A stretch of 64,000 nucleotides of DNA from Oasisia sp. SBJ-2009 (taxonomy: Eukaryota; Annelida; Polychaeta; Sabellida; Siboglinidae): NCBI GenBank assembly GCA_964017155.1, contig OZ024867.1, positions 10,720,616 to 10,784,615 of the forward strand, given 5' to 3'. Each line of letters opens with the position of its first letter. Position 1 is the stretch's first letter. The notes under the pieces were generated by a model. The model had not been told where the DNA came from. It saw only the letters and a list, made by a program, of their open reading frames with translations, and did not search any database. Of the stretch, positions 1 through 10,935 are shown piece by piece. The position numbers and the translations under genes were made by a program.

Positions 1-104
1 CATCTTCGTCTTCTATCACATACGTTGTAACGTACACATTTCACGTTTATTTCATAACTCGAATGTTTTGATTAAGCATGAAGATATTACAGGTATATCG
101 GATG

Positions 105-140
105 CGATGAAATACGCTACCAATCTTTGCAGACCGACTC
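105..140 (-). pseudogene. decayed relative of the 27-nt micro-exons
   Basis: The minus strand shows the GGTCTGCAAAGA core of the 27-nt micro-exon at 1226-1252, but the acceptor is TTGAG and the candidate donors (GTAGCG, or GTAAT further on) do not restore phase 1-1. It is probably a dead copy of the same duplicated unit. A phase-changing exon cannot be excluded. Confidence 0.3.
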
Positions 141-272
141 AAGAAACACCTAATTATATAAAGATACTCATCGTGAATTGAAAGGGATTGTCTCATGTAA
201 CTAACTGAATCGAACTCGACGCTCTGATGAGTTATTCCTGTAGCAAATGCGTCACATCAAAAGAACAATTAC

Positions 273-290
273 CGTTGAATACGTCCAAAT
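273..290 (-). CDS. 18-nt candidate micro-exon of the minus-strand cysteine-rich gene
   Basis: On the minus strand a pyrimidine-rich tract ending in TTTTCAG is followed by 18 nt and then GTAAT. The exon is phase 1-1 (two leading bases, five codons reading LDVFN, one trailing base). The flanking intron sequence resembles that around the micro-exons at 1226, 1522 and 24416, including a downstream 'ggataat.gaactgag' block, so it is a paralogue rather than a chance match. Function unknown; probably a short linker. The exon is too short for similarity alone to prove it. Confidence 0.5.
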
Positions 291-429
291 CTGAAAAGAA
301 ATAAATGAATATTGGATAATAGAACTGAGTACGTGACGTTATCAATGTACACATACGATATGCTTGCAAACACTATATAGTATGTTAGACTTAGTCACTT
401 TGTTAATACCACGATATACGTGAATACAT

Positions 430-477
<48 letters not shown>

Positions 478-514
478 GGTGTGTGTGTATATACATACAT
501 ACATATAATGATGG

Positions 515-546
<32 letters not shown>

Positions 547-573
547 TTATATATAATATATATATCGTCATTT

Positions 574-624
<51 letters not shown>

Positions 625-745
625 ATGTGCATTACGTATCATGTTGGTGATGATATATATATATATATTTATATCATAAATAGAATATGTATATATATAT
701 ATATATATATGAACATACATATCATGATTATGCTGATGATGTGTA

Positions 746-809
<64 letters not shown>

Positions 810-914
810 GTATTCACATACATCTTAATAAATCAAGATGTTCTTTTAAAAGTGGTATTAACTAAGTGACTAAACCTAACATACTATATCATGTTTGCAA
901 GCATACATACATAC

Positions 915-962
<48 letters not shown>
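430..962. repeat. (TA)n/(TG)n/(CATA)n microsatellite cluster
   Basis: Several long TA runs separated by short unique pieces, with TG and CATA interruptions (about 438-500, 515-620, 655-830 and 915-962). The tyrosine/isoleucine-rich open frames here are by-products of the repeat. Confidence 0.95.
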
Positions 963-964
<2 letters not shown>

Positions 965-1225
965 TGTACACACACACTTACACATATCCAAATGCGATAT
1001 TCAGTTGTATGTACACATTACTGAAATAGTATATAAAAAATAAAAAGAACTTAGTGCTACGTATTTTAAACACTAACATACACATTACAACCACAATATT
1101 GTTTGTCCAAATTAGCTGATGATATGCAATCGTAATAATTCGTAATACATTACCAATTAAAGCCCACTACAACAATTCGACGATATAATGAGGCTAATGC
1201 AAAGTAAAGGCTAATACAATATTAC

Positions 1226-1252
1226 CTGCATCGTCAATTCTTTGCAGACCCC
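1226..1252 (-). CDS. 27-nt candidate micro-exon
   Basis: Minus strand: acceptor CCTTTTCAG, 27 nt, donor GTAAT. Phase 1-1, reading GLQRIDDA. It sits in the first of two tandem intron units and is a paralogue of the exon at 1522-1548. Being symmetrical, it can be included or skipped without changing frame. Likely a linker between extracellular modules, or part of a tail; no domain is recognisable. Confidence 0.55.
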
Positions 1253-1521
1253 CTGAAAAGGAACGTTGGATAATTGCACTGAGTAGGTGATGATATTAGG
1301 TTGAAGAGCACGTGACGTGCTACATATTTTAATCGATAACATACACATTACAAACACAATATTGTATCTAAACCTGCTTATCGTATGCATTCATAATAAG
1401 ACTAAACACTTAAGTAAATTACCAGTTATAGCCCAATGCAACAACTCGACGATCTAATTAGTATGTGTCAAATATGTCATATCGAAAGGATTATAAATAT
1501 CAAAAGGTAATACAAAATTAC

Positions 1522-1548
1522 CTTTGCCGTCGATAATTTGCCCAGGCT
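1522..1548 (-). CDS. 27-nt candidate micro-exon
   Basis: Minus strand: acceptor TTTCCTCTTCAG, 27 nt, donor GTAAT. Phase 1-1, reading PGQIIDGK. Same length and phase as the copy at 1226-1252 but only moderately similar in sequence, while the surrounding intron is clearly homologous. Nearest upstream exon seen on this strand is 22 kb away at 23.77 kb. Confidence 0.55.
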
Positions 1549-1649
1549 CTGAAGAGGAAAGTTTGAATGGTGGATAATTGAACTGAGCAGGTAACGATAT
1601 CAGGGTAAATATAAGAAACCGGGATGCTTATAAACGCTCTTATTACACC

Positions 1650-2215
1650 TATTTAACCAGAGAGCAATATTTCACTCATACCTGTGCTTTGTGACATATG
1701 TGTGTGTTGATCCAGTGATAACTTGATGTAATTTGATCTACACTGCTAGTTAAATGTTACCCACAAATCAATGGGAATCCTTTCATATGGCATGAAAAAG
1801 GAATGCTAGATGGGTATGATTGGTTAAAGGAACTAATAAGTCAATGTAGCATGGCAATGAAGAGGAAATAGTAAATTAGCAATATGCCAGCATTTGATCG
1901 GCATTCAATGAAAGATTTGTCATACGAATATGCGAAAGTGAATGTATATGAATCGTATTCAAATGCGAATGCGCTATAAATTAAACGGCTGCATTTGAGT
2001 GACATTCACTTTAGTCAACAAGTCACACACACACGCAGACACGTGCCTGTGTCTGTTTATAGGTACATATGTATACAAAAAATGAATTGGACTAATTTTC
2101 TTTAAAGAAACGACGAACTCTGACAACTAAGTCGACCAATTATTTCTACTTTAGTTGCCATCCTTTTTTGTCTGAGTACGACGTTCAACAACCTCTTGAC
2201 TGGACTTGACACGAG
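1650..2215. other. no gene seen
   Basis: AT-rich unique sequence without a long open frame, splice-flanked exon or recognisable repeat. It contains a short CA run near 2027. Confidence 0.6.
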
Positions 2216-2399
2216 CTCATACTGAAGGAGGTCACCGAACTGTATGAGCACGAAATATATCTCAGACCTGAGCATGACACGTCCAAATCCTGAACAAGCT
2301 CATGACTTGACTCGGGCAAATTCAGGATTTGGACGTGTCATGCTCAGGTGTGGGATATATTTCGTGCTCATGCAGTTTGGTGACCTCCTTCAATATGAG
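2216..2399. repeat. 79-bp-arm hairpin (inverted repeat)
   Basis: Left arm 2216-2294 and right arm 2321-2399 are reverse complements with only a few mismatches; the 26-nt spacer is 2295-2320. The 85-residue open frame across it is a consequence of the palindrome. It could be a small foldback element or the source of a hairpin small RNA; no target-site duplication was recognised. Confidence 0.85.
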
Positions 2400-3480
2400 C
2401 AAGGCGTGATTGCGAGGCTAGAGCTTGGAATTGAGTTAACCGACCACAGAGTGCTGTTTCATAACCTTGGGTCCTTGTTAAAATGCACTGCGCCTATTTA
2501 AAATGCCCAAGTTTTAATACTCTCACAATACACTAACAGTTATCATTTGAATTGACAAAACTAACCATCACATAAAGCCGACACAAATTAAACAATAAAA
2601 TAATGATATTATTGATAATAATGGTGATGATTACAAGGAAGTAGAATGCTACTTCTTATTCTAAGTGCGGTCCAGGTTAATGGTAAAACTCCATGCAAGC
2701 AACATTTTTATGCACGGACATTTTTATGTACATGTACTTAGCTGCCATCCACTGCCACAGGTATTAGCAAGATGAATACATAACCATACCTCCATTGCTG
2801 CTGTCTACGATCACCGCAATTACCAGCAGAACAACACACGCCGTCTACAAGTGATTGACAAAATTATGTGTAACATGTTAATTCGTTAATGCCATCGGGA
2901 CCGAAAAAATACTGTCCCAAAGAATCAGGACAAAGTCACTATAAAATAGAAAGCACGTAACATGCTTAAACAAATTAGATATTATATCAGATGTGTGTTG
3001 CTAAAAAAATTCATAACATTGTCATTAAAACTTACATATGTAACATTGTAATCATATTCGACTGTCAATTTACTAGTCCAATACTTTCCATTTTCCTAAG
3101 TTAATACAAGGAAATGAGACTGAAAATAGTGTTGCTATAGATTTCTTAATATTGCAGCTCAGAAGCTTTTGTTGGGTAATACATTGCCTCTGAAGACCAA
3201 TATATACAATTCCCAAACACCATCTTTGCTGTTGATGTATTGCAAGACGGTCGTATGTGGACTCATCAGTTTACAATACAGTCATGGACATATGATATGT
3301 CATATCATCCATGACCACTGATATATTGCAATATTAACTGTTTGAAACAATGACACGAAAATGAATTACACAGTTGTAATATCTCAGTCAAACGATGATG
3401 CAAAAGTTCTCCCAACAAATTGTGTCAAATGCTAGTCGTATTATAGTGTCACAAATTTAGACCTGGCATGAACCTGAATA
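2400..3480. other. no gene seen; small palindrome at 3281-3315
   Basis: AT-rich sequence without supported exons. An inverted repeat of about 16 bp per arm (GTCATGGA...TCCATGAC) is centred near 3298. Confidence 0.6.
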
Positions 3481-3496
3481 TCCCGAACGTACACAG

Positions 3497-4755
3497 CACC
3501 AGGGCATGTATTCTTGAAAGACTTACGCATTTCTGAGAGCCATTTTTTCGTACAAATGGCGTTGAAACTTCGAAAACTTACGATTCGTGAAAGCTATTCT
3601 GGAAACAGTTAAGAATATTCGTAAATATGGCGTCGAAATTTCATATATTATGATGTTTCATAAACATTATTCTCGAAGCAGTTACGATAAGAATATTCGT
3701 AAGTATGGCGCATATTTAATCGTAACGCAATATATCCCGTAACTGATTCGTAGTTCTAGTTATAGTTGTTTCCTGCACTCGGCAGCGTTCTATTAACTGA
3801 CTAGTCTGTATATGTTGTGGTTACAACGTTTGATCTTATGAGCTCTCATTTAACTAGTCAGCCTTTTTCAGAACATCTACGACGACTACGCCAAGCCGAC
3901 CTTTCTATGCTGGCACTGAGGATGGTCACTGCCAGGGTGCTTGTCGTCCTCAGTGGTTCTTTTACGTCCCAAATTGAGACGGGACCGACATTTACGTGAT
4001 TCTCCGATTCACGAGGGACACACAGTCCCCAATGCTGGAGCCAGATTTTTATATCACAACTGCCGGTACCGGGGATTGAACCCGTCCCGCCGGCTTCAGA
4101 GTCACAGACAGAGGCGGATGTGGTAACCACTACACCACCTTGCTGTAAGTGTCTAGTATATATAGTATGCGTTAACGTAGTTGGTTCTCGCGTAGCAGCA
4201 CATTCCTAATCGATCAGCCTCAGTGCAACTGTTAAACATTGACTGAGCCTTTTCAGGCTTGATATTCCTTGGATTGGCCTGTTAACTCAGTCTTCTGGGT
4301 GACACTGACACTGACCCGGGTCACTGTCACTGACAGCGAGTGAAAGTTTGCGTTCTGTTTTTTTGTTCGATCAAATGCCTCGCTTGTGTTATGCCAGTTA
4401 TTTCCTGTCAATTATTATTTCTCAGTGGCTCAGCTTCATTGTGTTATGTATCGCAGCTGCCTACTCTGGCTAATCACCAGTTTTCCTTGCCAAATTATCC
4501 GGGTTGTGCTTTTTTCATTCACCATCAGAACATGTGAGCAGAACTAAAAAACGGCAAAACATCCCAACAATCAGTGACCGTGCCTGTTGCAACGCAAACA
4601 AAACCTCGCGAGATTTCCGTACGTAAGCTACGAAATTCGTAGCGCTTTCGAGTATACATATTTACGATGTTTCGCAGGTAAGTAAGAATCCGCTATATTT
4701 ACGAACATTATTACGTATGATGTAATTTTCTTCGAGAAAAAGGGCCCAGGCATAT
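3497..4755. mobile_element. probable non-autonomous DNA element with a nested SINE
   Basis: The two ends carry imperfect inverted repeats: CCAGGGCATGTATTCTTGAA at about 3499, and the reverse complement of the block ending near 4752 reads CCTGGGCCCTTTTTCTCGAA. Inside each end are degenerate subterminal repeats of the type 'attcgtaa.tatggcg' (3560-3720 left, 4600-4735 right). No transposase frame is present. A tRNA-derived SINE lies inside. Boundaries and class are uncertain. Confidence 0.45.
3815..4145 (-). mobile_element. tRNA-derived SINE
   Basis: On the minus strand, starting near 4137, there is a polymerase III A box (TGGTGTAGTGGTTA) and about 45 nt later a B box (GGTTCAATCCC), in the layout of a tRNA head. 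A non-tRNA body of about 230 bp continues to about 3815. The anticodon arm is degenerate, so this is a SINE and not a functional tRNA gene. Confidence 0.7.
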
Positions 4756-5572
4756 TGCCATATAGACTTAGGCTTCGCCTTACAGTGACAGTGCGTGCCC
4801 GAATCGAAGTATCCACGACTACAAGTACAACTATACTAATATCTTGCTAAATGAATACATATTTACAATACCTTTCCATTCAAAGGCATGTCGATGCCTT
4901 TGGAGCTGTATGTATTAAGTATCGTTAGTTGTTATTATTCATCATACAAAATAAAGAAACGCGCGTCCCAAAACACGCAAACAAGAATGAAGAAACGCTG
5001 AACGAAAACGAGACGCGACACACATTGTTTTGAAAATAATCTCCCCCACAAAATAGGTACGACGTTAGCTGCCATGCTACGTTATAGTGGAATCGCTTAT
5101 GGTGGCCACAGACCAGACGGTTTGCGATTTTGTGCATGCTCACACTAGTCCGGTTGGCGATAAGCGGTTTACGATTCTTACGATTGTTCATGCATAGACT
5201 AGTGCGGTTCGCGGTAAGCGACGGCTACGACAACGCCATCTCGTGCGATTGTCTCGACGTTTTACGTTCGGCTAATTTTAGACGAGGGGAACGCGGGAAA
5301 CTCCAACTAATGTTTACAATTCACATACAAGACATCATAAAAACAAATTCAGCATATATAATTTTTTTATTATGATAATTATATAAAATATTAATATTTG
5401 CATCACTTAATTATTTACAAAAAGAAAATAGCATAACTCAGACGGGTGTAGGTACGAATCAAGAACAAAGATTGCAATGACACTAAACAATGCAGTAATA
5501 ATGCAATATTTATATGCAGACTATTTCAACTGTTATTTTTTTGTTAGTTATCACCCAATCATACAAATACTT
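4756..5572. other. no gene; degenerate repeat fragments
   Basis: At 5095-5240 are short degenerate repeats ('catgctcacactagtccggtt', 'catagactagtgcggttcgcgg' types). Related pieces occur at 10930-11175, including a shared 'gccacagacc' end, so this is a dispersed element fragment. The rest is AT-rich with no supported exon. Confidence 0.45.
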
Positions 5573-5796
5573 AATTCCCTAAATCTATATTGTTCCAGGT
5601 TCTTGTCACAATAAGGTGACTGCTGATACTGAATTCCCTAAATCTATATTGTTCCAGGTTCTTGTCACAATAAGGTGACTGCTGATACTGAATTCCCTAA
5701 ATCTATATTGTTCCAGGTTCTTGTCACAATAAGGTGACTGCTGATACTGAATTCCCTAAATCTATATTGTTCCAGGTTCTTGTCACAATAAGGTGA
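5573..5796. repeat. 59-bp minisatellite, 3.8 copies
   Basis: The unit beginning AATTCCCTAAATCTATATTG recurs at 5573, 5632, 5691 and 5750. The copies read as identical, and the last one is cut short at about 5796. Identity across copies implies a very recent expansion or strong homogenisation. Confidence 0.97.
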
Positions 5797-5799
5797 TTT

Positions 5800-7220
5800 A
5801 CCGAGGAATAACGATCAAGCAGCTATAAGCCTATAAGGTTCAATGCTTGTGTGCTTGTGTCCAGTGATCCGGCTCATCCTGCAGTGTTTCAGTTCCATCT
5901 GCCATTGAACTTGTTTCATCAAGTAGACACGAAGAACTGTCGCATTTATAATTGCAGATCCAAAGTGTCCAGTTCTGAAGAAGAAAATTGCATTTGTTTT
6001 AAATTGCTGCATTTTCATAGCATTGAAAAAGAAATATTATCCAACTACAGAAATGAAACGATCAAACATTACACGACGTGATAAATTGACACACACAGTA
6101 ACTATGCTTTATTTCAACAGCATCTTATCTCAGCACAGTTTTGGTAATAAGGCAATTACAATAATTTGTTGCAAGCATGCATCATAGCAATATTGTACTG
6201 CAATGCTAGAATTTATGATAGAATGCTATCAACTAAGATGTTGCCATTTATATAATAGTATTACTTTTATTGAACATCAGATAATTGAGTAGAATAAACT
6301 TGCTTGTCTTTGGACATCTGTATATACTACATGGGCAATATTAATATACAGGTGGATATTTTGTTGTTGTTGTTTATGTACACATATTGAAATTATAATA
6401 AATACATTGTCATTGATAATGGTCAAGTGTATATCACTCATAACTTAATTTTGAATGCCAAACTCTGTGCTGCAGTCCTGTCGTTTAACTGTTCAGTTTC
6501 AAGAAACTAATATAAAAATAGTATATATTCCTTGAATTATGAATACATAAATACCATGTCCTTGGCTTGTTGGATTATCCATATATTATTTACCTCACAA
6601 TATATAATTATATAGATAATAAAATAACGGTAGGCCATGACAAAGGGCCTACGGGCTACTGCTCTGACAACCTATGCCAAGAGTAAGAGTAAGAGTAAGA
6701 GTAAATTTATTCGCAACGCAACATGTACAAGAACAAACATAAGCAAAATAATAAATTGTCAGTGTGTTGCACTGCATGGCTGTCACTTGGCTAAAAGCCG
6801 TCTTCCAGTGACACCATCATCATTGAAAATAACCATCATTACTATATATATACAATACACATTTGTGGTATTACAACACAATACAACAGGATAATTATTA
6901 AAGTAAAATTGCTCATATTGTTAGACATCACCAAGATTGTACTAATAAGATGAATATATAAAGTATGCAGTTTGTCACTGTTTCTGATGATATCTGAGAC
7001 GCTAGAACCAAATACAATATAAATTAGTATAAATATGTTTTAATAAATAAAATGTAAAAAGCATAGATGAATCCAAACAAGATTTAGCATGACTTAGGCA
7101 AGTTATCAGTATCAAATAAAACACTATAGTAAGTAACAACTTAATTGCAATCTTGACATCTAGGGTTTAATTAACTTTGATTTCCAACACCATGTCACAG
7201 TGGCCATGTTACTACTAGAC
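5800..7220. other. no gene seen; (AGAGTA)n tract at 6680-6704
   Basis: AT-rich sequence. A short hexamer tract (about four units) lies at 6680-6704 followed by an A-rich stretch, which looks like the 3' tail of a degraded retroelement. No splice-supported coding exon found. Confidence 0.5.
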
Positions 7221-7221
7221 A

Positions 7222-7893
7222 TGCCTTGGGCTAGGGTAAGCAACTTTTAATATAGTTAAGTGCTAGAGTTGATATCAATTTTAACACACTTTTGCATAAA
7301 GAATCAATTTTTTTATTTACTAGCCGTTTTATTATACTAATGTGATGCAAATAAGTAGTTAAAATGTGTCTTGTGTGGCATATTCTATGACGAAAACACT
7401 CCGCAAAAATGAGGCATCCCTGACTAGGATATATTTCTGAAAAGGTATATAGAACTACCACATGCACACGGGAACTGTGACTTTGTTAGCTGCAGTGGGA
7501 CCGTTCGTTAACCTTCTGAAGTTATGTTGATTTCCGCCAAATAGATGAGCTGATGTTATGCATTTTCAACATTATCACTGATTTACCATCGCCGGTGATG
7601 CTGAGCTTTAGTTAGTAAGACGTAGTATGGATTATGTCTATGGTAGAGCTGCCTGACCGATCGCTGATGACAGTGATGCTGATCAAAATATGCTTTCTTC
7701 AAATCGTATTTGCATAGGCTATAGCCTCGGCGTAGGGCCTAAGGCTAAGCCTAAGGCTAATATGTCTTCTGTGACTGTGACCGTATCTAACAACTTTTAC
7801 ATTGCCACCGCCACCGGTAGCGAAACGATATATTGGACTGCCTTGGGCTAGGGTAAGCAACTTTTAATATAGTTAAATGCTAGAGTTGATATC
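7222..7893. repeat. 55-bp direct repeat pair, 617 bp apart
   Basis: A 55-bp block beginning TGCCTTGGGCTAGGGTAAGC occurs at 7222-7276 and again at 7839-7893 with one mismatch, same orientation. The second copy ends about 20 bp before the first recognisable LINE codons. The intervening 562 bp has no recognised features. Confidence 0.9.
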
Positions 7894-7914
7894 TCTTATT
7901 ATTTTATTTTATAT

Positions 7915-10577
7915 ATTAAAGAATCCATTCAGGCTTACGAAATAAAATTAGAAAAACAAGCAGAATGTGAAGAAGCTGTGTGGTGTAACATAGTTACAGG
8001 AAACTCAACATTAACTGTTGGGTTAGTTTATCGAAGTCCAAACATAACCACATATGAAATGAGAAAATACAAAACGCTATAAAGGAAGTCAGTAAACGGG
8101 ACTGTATAATTATGGGGGATTTTAACCATGGGCGTATACAGTGTAAATCTCAACAGAGTACTGGGAGTGAAGATCAACGGTTTTTAAATTTAGTACAAGA
8201 CAGTTTCCTTACTCAACATGTGTTAGAACCAACCAGGGGTGAGAACGCATTGGACATAGTTTTGAGCTCACAGAAGGAATTTATTGATAATGTCAGGATA
8301 TGTGAGCCACTGGGGTGTAGTGATCACAACCAGATATATTTTATCATCAAAGTAAAAGGAGAACAGAATCGTAAAATACGGTACAGGAAAAATGTTCACA
8401 AAGGAAGATATACGCCTAAGGACATGAGGAAACATTTAGCAAAGATAGACTGGAATAACACACTGGAGAATAAGACAGCAACAGAATGTTGGAATATCTT
8501 AAAGAGGGAAATTGACTGCATTGTCGAACAATTTGTCCCCTTGAAAAACAGGGGAAATGGTCAAAAAAGAAACACTTATCAAAAGAAGCCATTAGAAAAA
8601 TCAAATACAAGCAAACGATGTGGAAGACATATAGACATAATGGAAGTGAAGAAGACTATGCCATTTATAAAGAAGCACTTAACCAAGCTACAGCTGAAAT
8701 TATAAATTCAAAGAGAAGCTATGAACAAAAATTAGATTTTAATATAAAACATGACAGCAAGAGTTGTTATGCGTATGTTCGAAGTAAACAGAAAGTTCAG
8801 GATAAGGTAGGACCTCTAGAAGGTAGTGATGGAAACATAATTACAGAGTGATTTTTAATGGCAGAAAACCTAACTGAATACTTTAGTTCGGTGTTCACCA
8901 GGGAAGATACTAGTGCATTACCAGTACCAGAGACTAAATTTGAAGGGAGAGAGTCAGACTATTTAGGACAACTAATTGTAACACCAAAAATGTTAGCTAT
9001 GAAAATAAGGGATATGAAGGAAAATAAGTCACCTGGAGTGGATGGGATTCCTCCCAAATTACTACTGGAAATTGTAGAACAAATCAGCATACCACTTGCA
9101 ACAGTGTTCAATTTGTCAATAGAGAAAGGAGTAGTTCCATTAGAATGGAAAGAAGCAAACATCATACCATTATTTAAAAAAGGATCAAGAAGCAAGTCAG
9201 AGAACTACAGACCAGTTAGTTTAACATCGGTGGTTTGCAAACTATTAGAAAGACTAATTAAAGATCACTTGGTTGATGTTCTTGTTAAAAATAACTTGAT
9301 TAACCCATCTCAACATGGGTTTCTAAAAGCGAGGTCATGCTTAACAAATATCTTATGTTTTTTGGAAGATGTCACAAAGTGGGTAGACGAGGGATCACCA
9401 GTAGATATAATATACTTAGATTTAAAAAAAGCCTTTGACAAAGTGCCACATCAAAGATTACTACTTAAACTAAAGGCCCATGGCATAAGCAATGGTATGA
9501 TTAACTGGATAGAAAAATGGCTCATTGATAGAAGGCAAACAGTGGTAGTTGATGGGGAGGTTTCAAACTGGAAATCGGTTTTGAGTGGAGTACCGCAGGG
9601 ATCAGTATTGGGACCTATTTTGTTCTTAATATATATCAATGATTTGGATGATGATATAACAAGCAAGGTGTTGAAGTTTGCGGACGATACAACAGTGTTT
9701 AGAAGTAGATAGACAGCAATTACAAGATGATCTAAATAAGTTGAACGAATGGTCTGATAAGTGGCAAATGCTGTTTAATTATGGGAAGTGTAAGTGCCTC
9801 CACACAGGACATGGAAATGAAGATGCACAATATACAATGGGTGATACTGTACTAAATACTACCGTAAAGGAAAAGGACTTACGGTTAACTATTAGTGCTG
9901 ATATGAATGTATCAGAACAGTGTGCAATTGCAGCAGCAAAGGGTAACCAAATTCTTAGATTAATTAGGCGAAATATAGTGTACAAGGAAAAAGAACTAAT
10001 AATACCGCTGTACAAAACAATAGTTAGGCCTCATTTAGAATATTGCATACAGGCATGGAGGCCGTATCGCAAGAAGGATATTGATATACTAGAAAGAGAA
10101 CAAAGAAGAGCAACCAAAATGACACAAAAACTCAGGAATGTTAGTTATGAAATGCGTCTAAAAGAATGTGGATTAACAACACTAGAAACCAGGAGATTGA
10201 GAGGAGATGAGATAGAAGTTTTTAAAAATATTGAATGGGTATGAAAATATTGACATAACTATTTTTTTCTCTGTTAAAGAAGAGAGAAGGACTAGAGGAC
10301 ATGGAATTACATTAGCAAAGAAGCAGTGTAGACTAGATATTATACAATTTTCATTTTCACAAAGAACAGTAAATGAATGGAACAGATTATCGGCTGATTG
10401 TGTAGGTTCTAGTAGTGTTAATATGTTTAAAAATAAAATTGACATGTACCTAAGAAGGGCTGGGTACATTTAGTTAGATAGGTTGGACTCTCGATAAGCC
10501 AAAGGGCTTCCTTGTCCACCTGCCATCTAGAGTTGATTCTCTAGGTGGCAATCTTGTTAAATCTTGTTAAATCTTGA
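7915..10577 (+). mobile_element. 5'-truncated, broken CR1-like non-LTR retrotransposon (LINE)
   Basis: Pieces in order: end of the apurinic endonuclease domain (AVWCNIVTG near 7970, GDFN at about 8112, SDHN at about 8320), linker, reverse transcriptase (NYRPVSLTSVVCKLLERLI, LDLKKAFDKVPH, GVPQGSVLGP, FADDT in 8858-9712) and the C-terminal thumb with RRATKM and LKECGLTTLETRR (9678-10473). Reading needs at least three frame changes (near 8610, 9700 and 10235), and a TGA interrupts the frame at 8849-8851, so it is inactive. The 3' end is a short 10-bp tandem (AATCTTGTTA) instead of poly(A), as in CR1-type elements. Family assignment is from motif recall. Confidence 0.9.
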
Positions 10578-10625
10578 CTGTAGGTGATAGGTAAATTTGT
10601 ATAATAAATACTCTGACTTACCTGA

Positions 10626-10868
10626 AGATTGACCGCGTTGTCACCGTTGATTCGTTCGATGTTCTTGCTGGTGTAGCGTTTGAATGCGCACATTTGGCCA
10701 CTTTAACATATCCGATCACAATAAACACAACGCCAACAGCAGCCATTAATTGCGAAATAGTCAGAGACAACAGGTTCCATGCATAACACCCCAGGATAAT
10801 GACGTATACCGTAATTTTGTTCGTCTGTCCCCAGCTTTGTTTTTGCTCAAGTTCAGAGGTGCCGCCAT
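10626..10868 (-). CDS. possible first exon of a small membrane protein
   Basis: The minus strand from about 10870 to 10626 ends at a canonical donor (CTTCAG then GTAAGT). One frame, open from about 10886, encodes a strongly hydrophobic stretch: ILGCYAWNLLSLTISQ, then LMAAVGVVFIVIGYVKVAK, followed by a polar tail with an N-E-S-T sequon. The best-placed start, an ATG in AAACATGGCGGC at 10866-10868, is in a different frame and stops after about 36 codons. The membrane frame would therefore start at an internal ATG near 10743, or the exon is frameshifted. No downstream exons were found. Treat as a lead. Confidence 0.3.
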
Positions 10869-10935
10869 GTTTGCGTTCTACTGTCAGCTGATCTCAGACT
10901 GCCGCCTCATTGGCTAATGGGTCGCCGATCTATTC
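10860..10935 (-). promoter_or_regulatory. candidate CCAAT-box / YY1-type promoter
   Basis: Reading the minus strand, ATTAGCCAATGAGGCGG (canonical CCAAT context) is followed within about 50 bp by a CAGCTG E-box and then AAACATGGCGGC, which matches the YY1/TISU-type start element. This is the usual layout of a TATA-less promoter with a very short leader. It lies directly upstream of the hydrophobic exon candidate. Confidence 0.4.

Larger units (their letters stand above)
1070..1640 (-). repeat. two ~0.27-0.3 kb tandem intron units, each carrying one 27-nt micro-exon
   Basis: Unit 1 (about 1070-1335) and unit 2 (about 1336-1640) align along their length: both contain 'acatacacattacaa.cacaatattgt', an 'aactcgacgat' type block and then a micro-exon followed by 'ggataatt..actgag.aggt'. 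A third, more diverged copy surrounds 273-290. This is direct evidence that micro-exons multiplied together with their flanking introns. Confidence 0.75.

Noticed and set aside
2244..2501. 85-codon frame
   Set aside because: Created by the 79-bp hairpin; the two halves are reverse complements.
3858..4130. 90-codon minus-strand frame
   Set aside because: Lies within the SINE and starts in its tRNA-derived head.
4060..4140. tRNA gene on the minus strand
   Set aside because: Polymerase III boxes are present but the anticodon arm is disrupted and the sequence continues as a SINE body.
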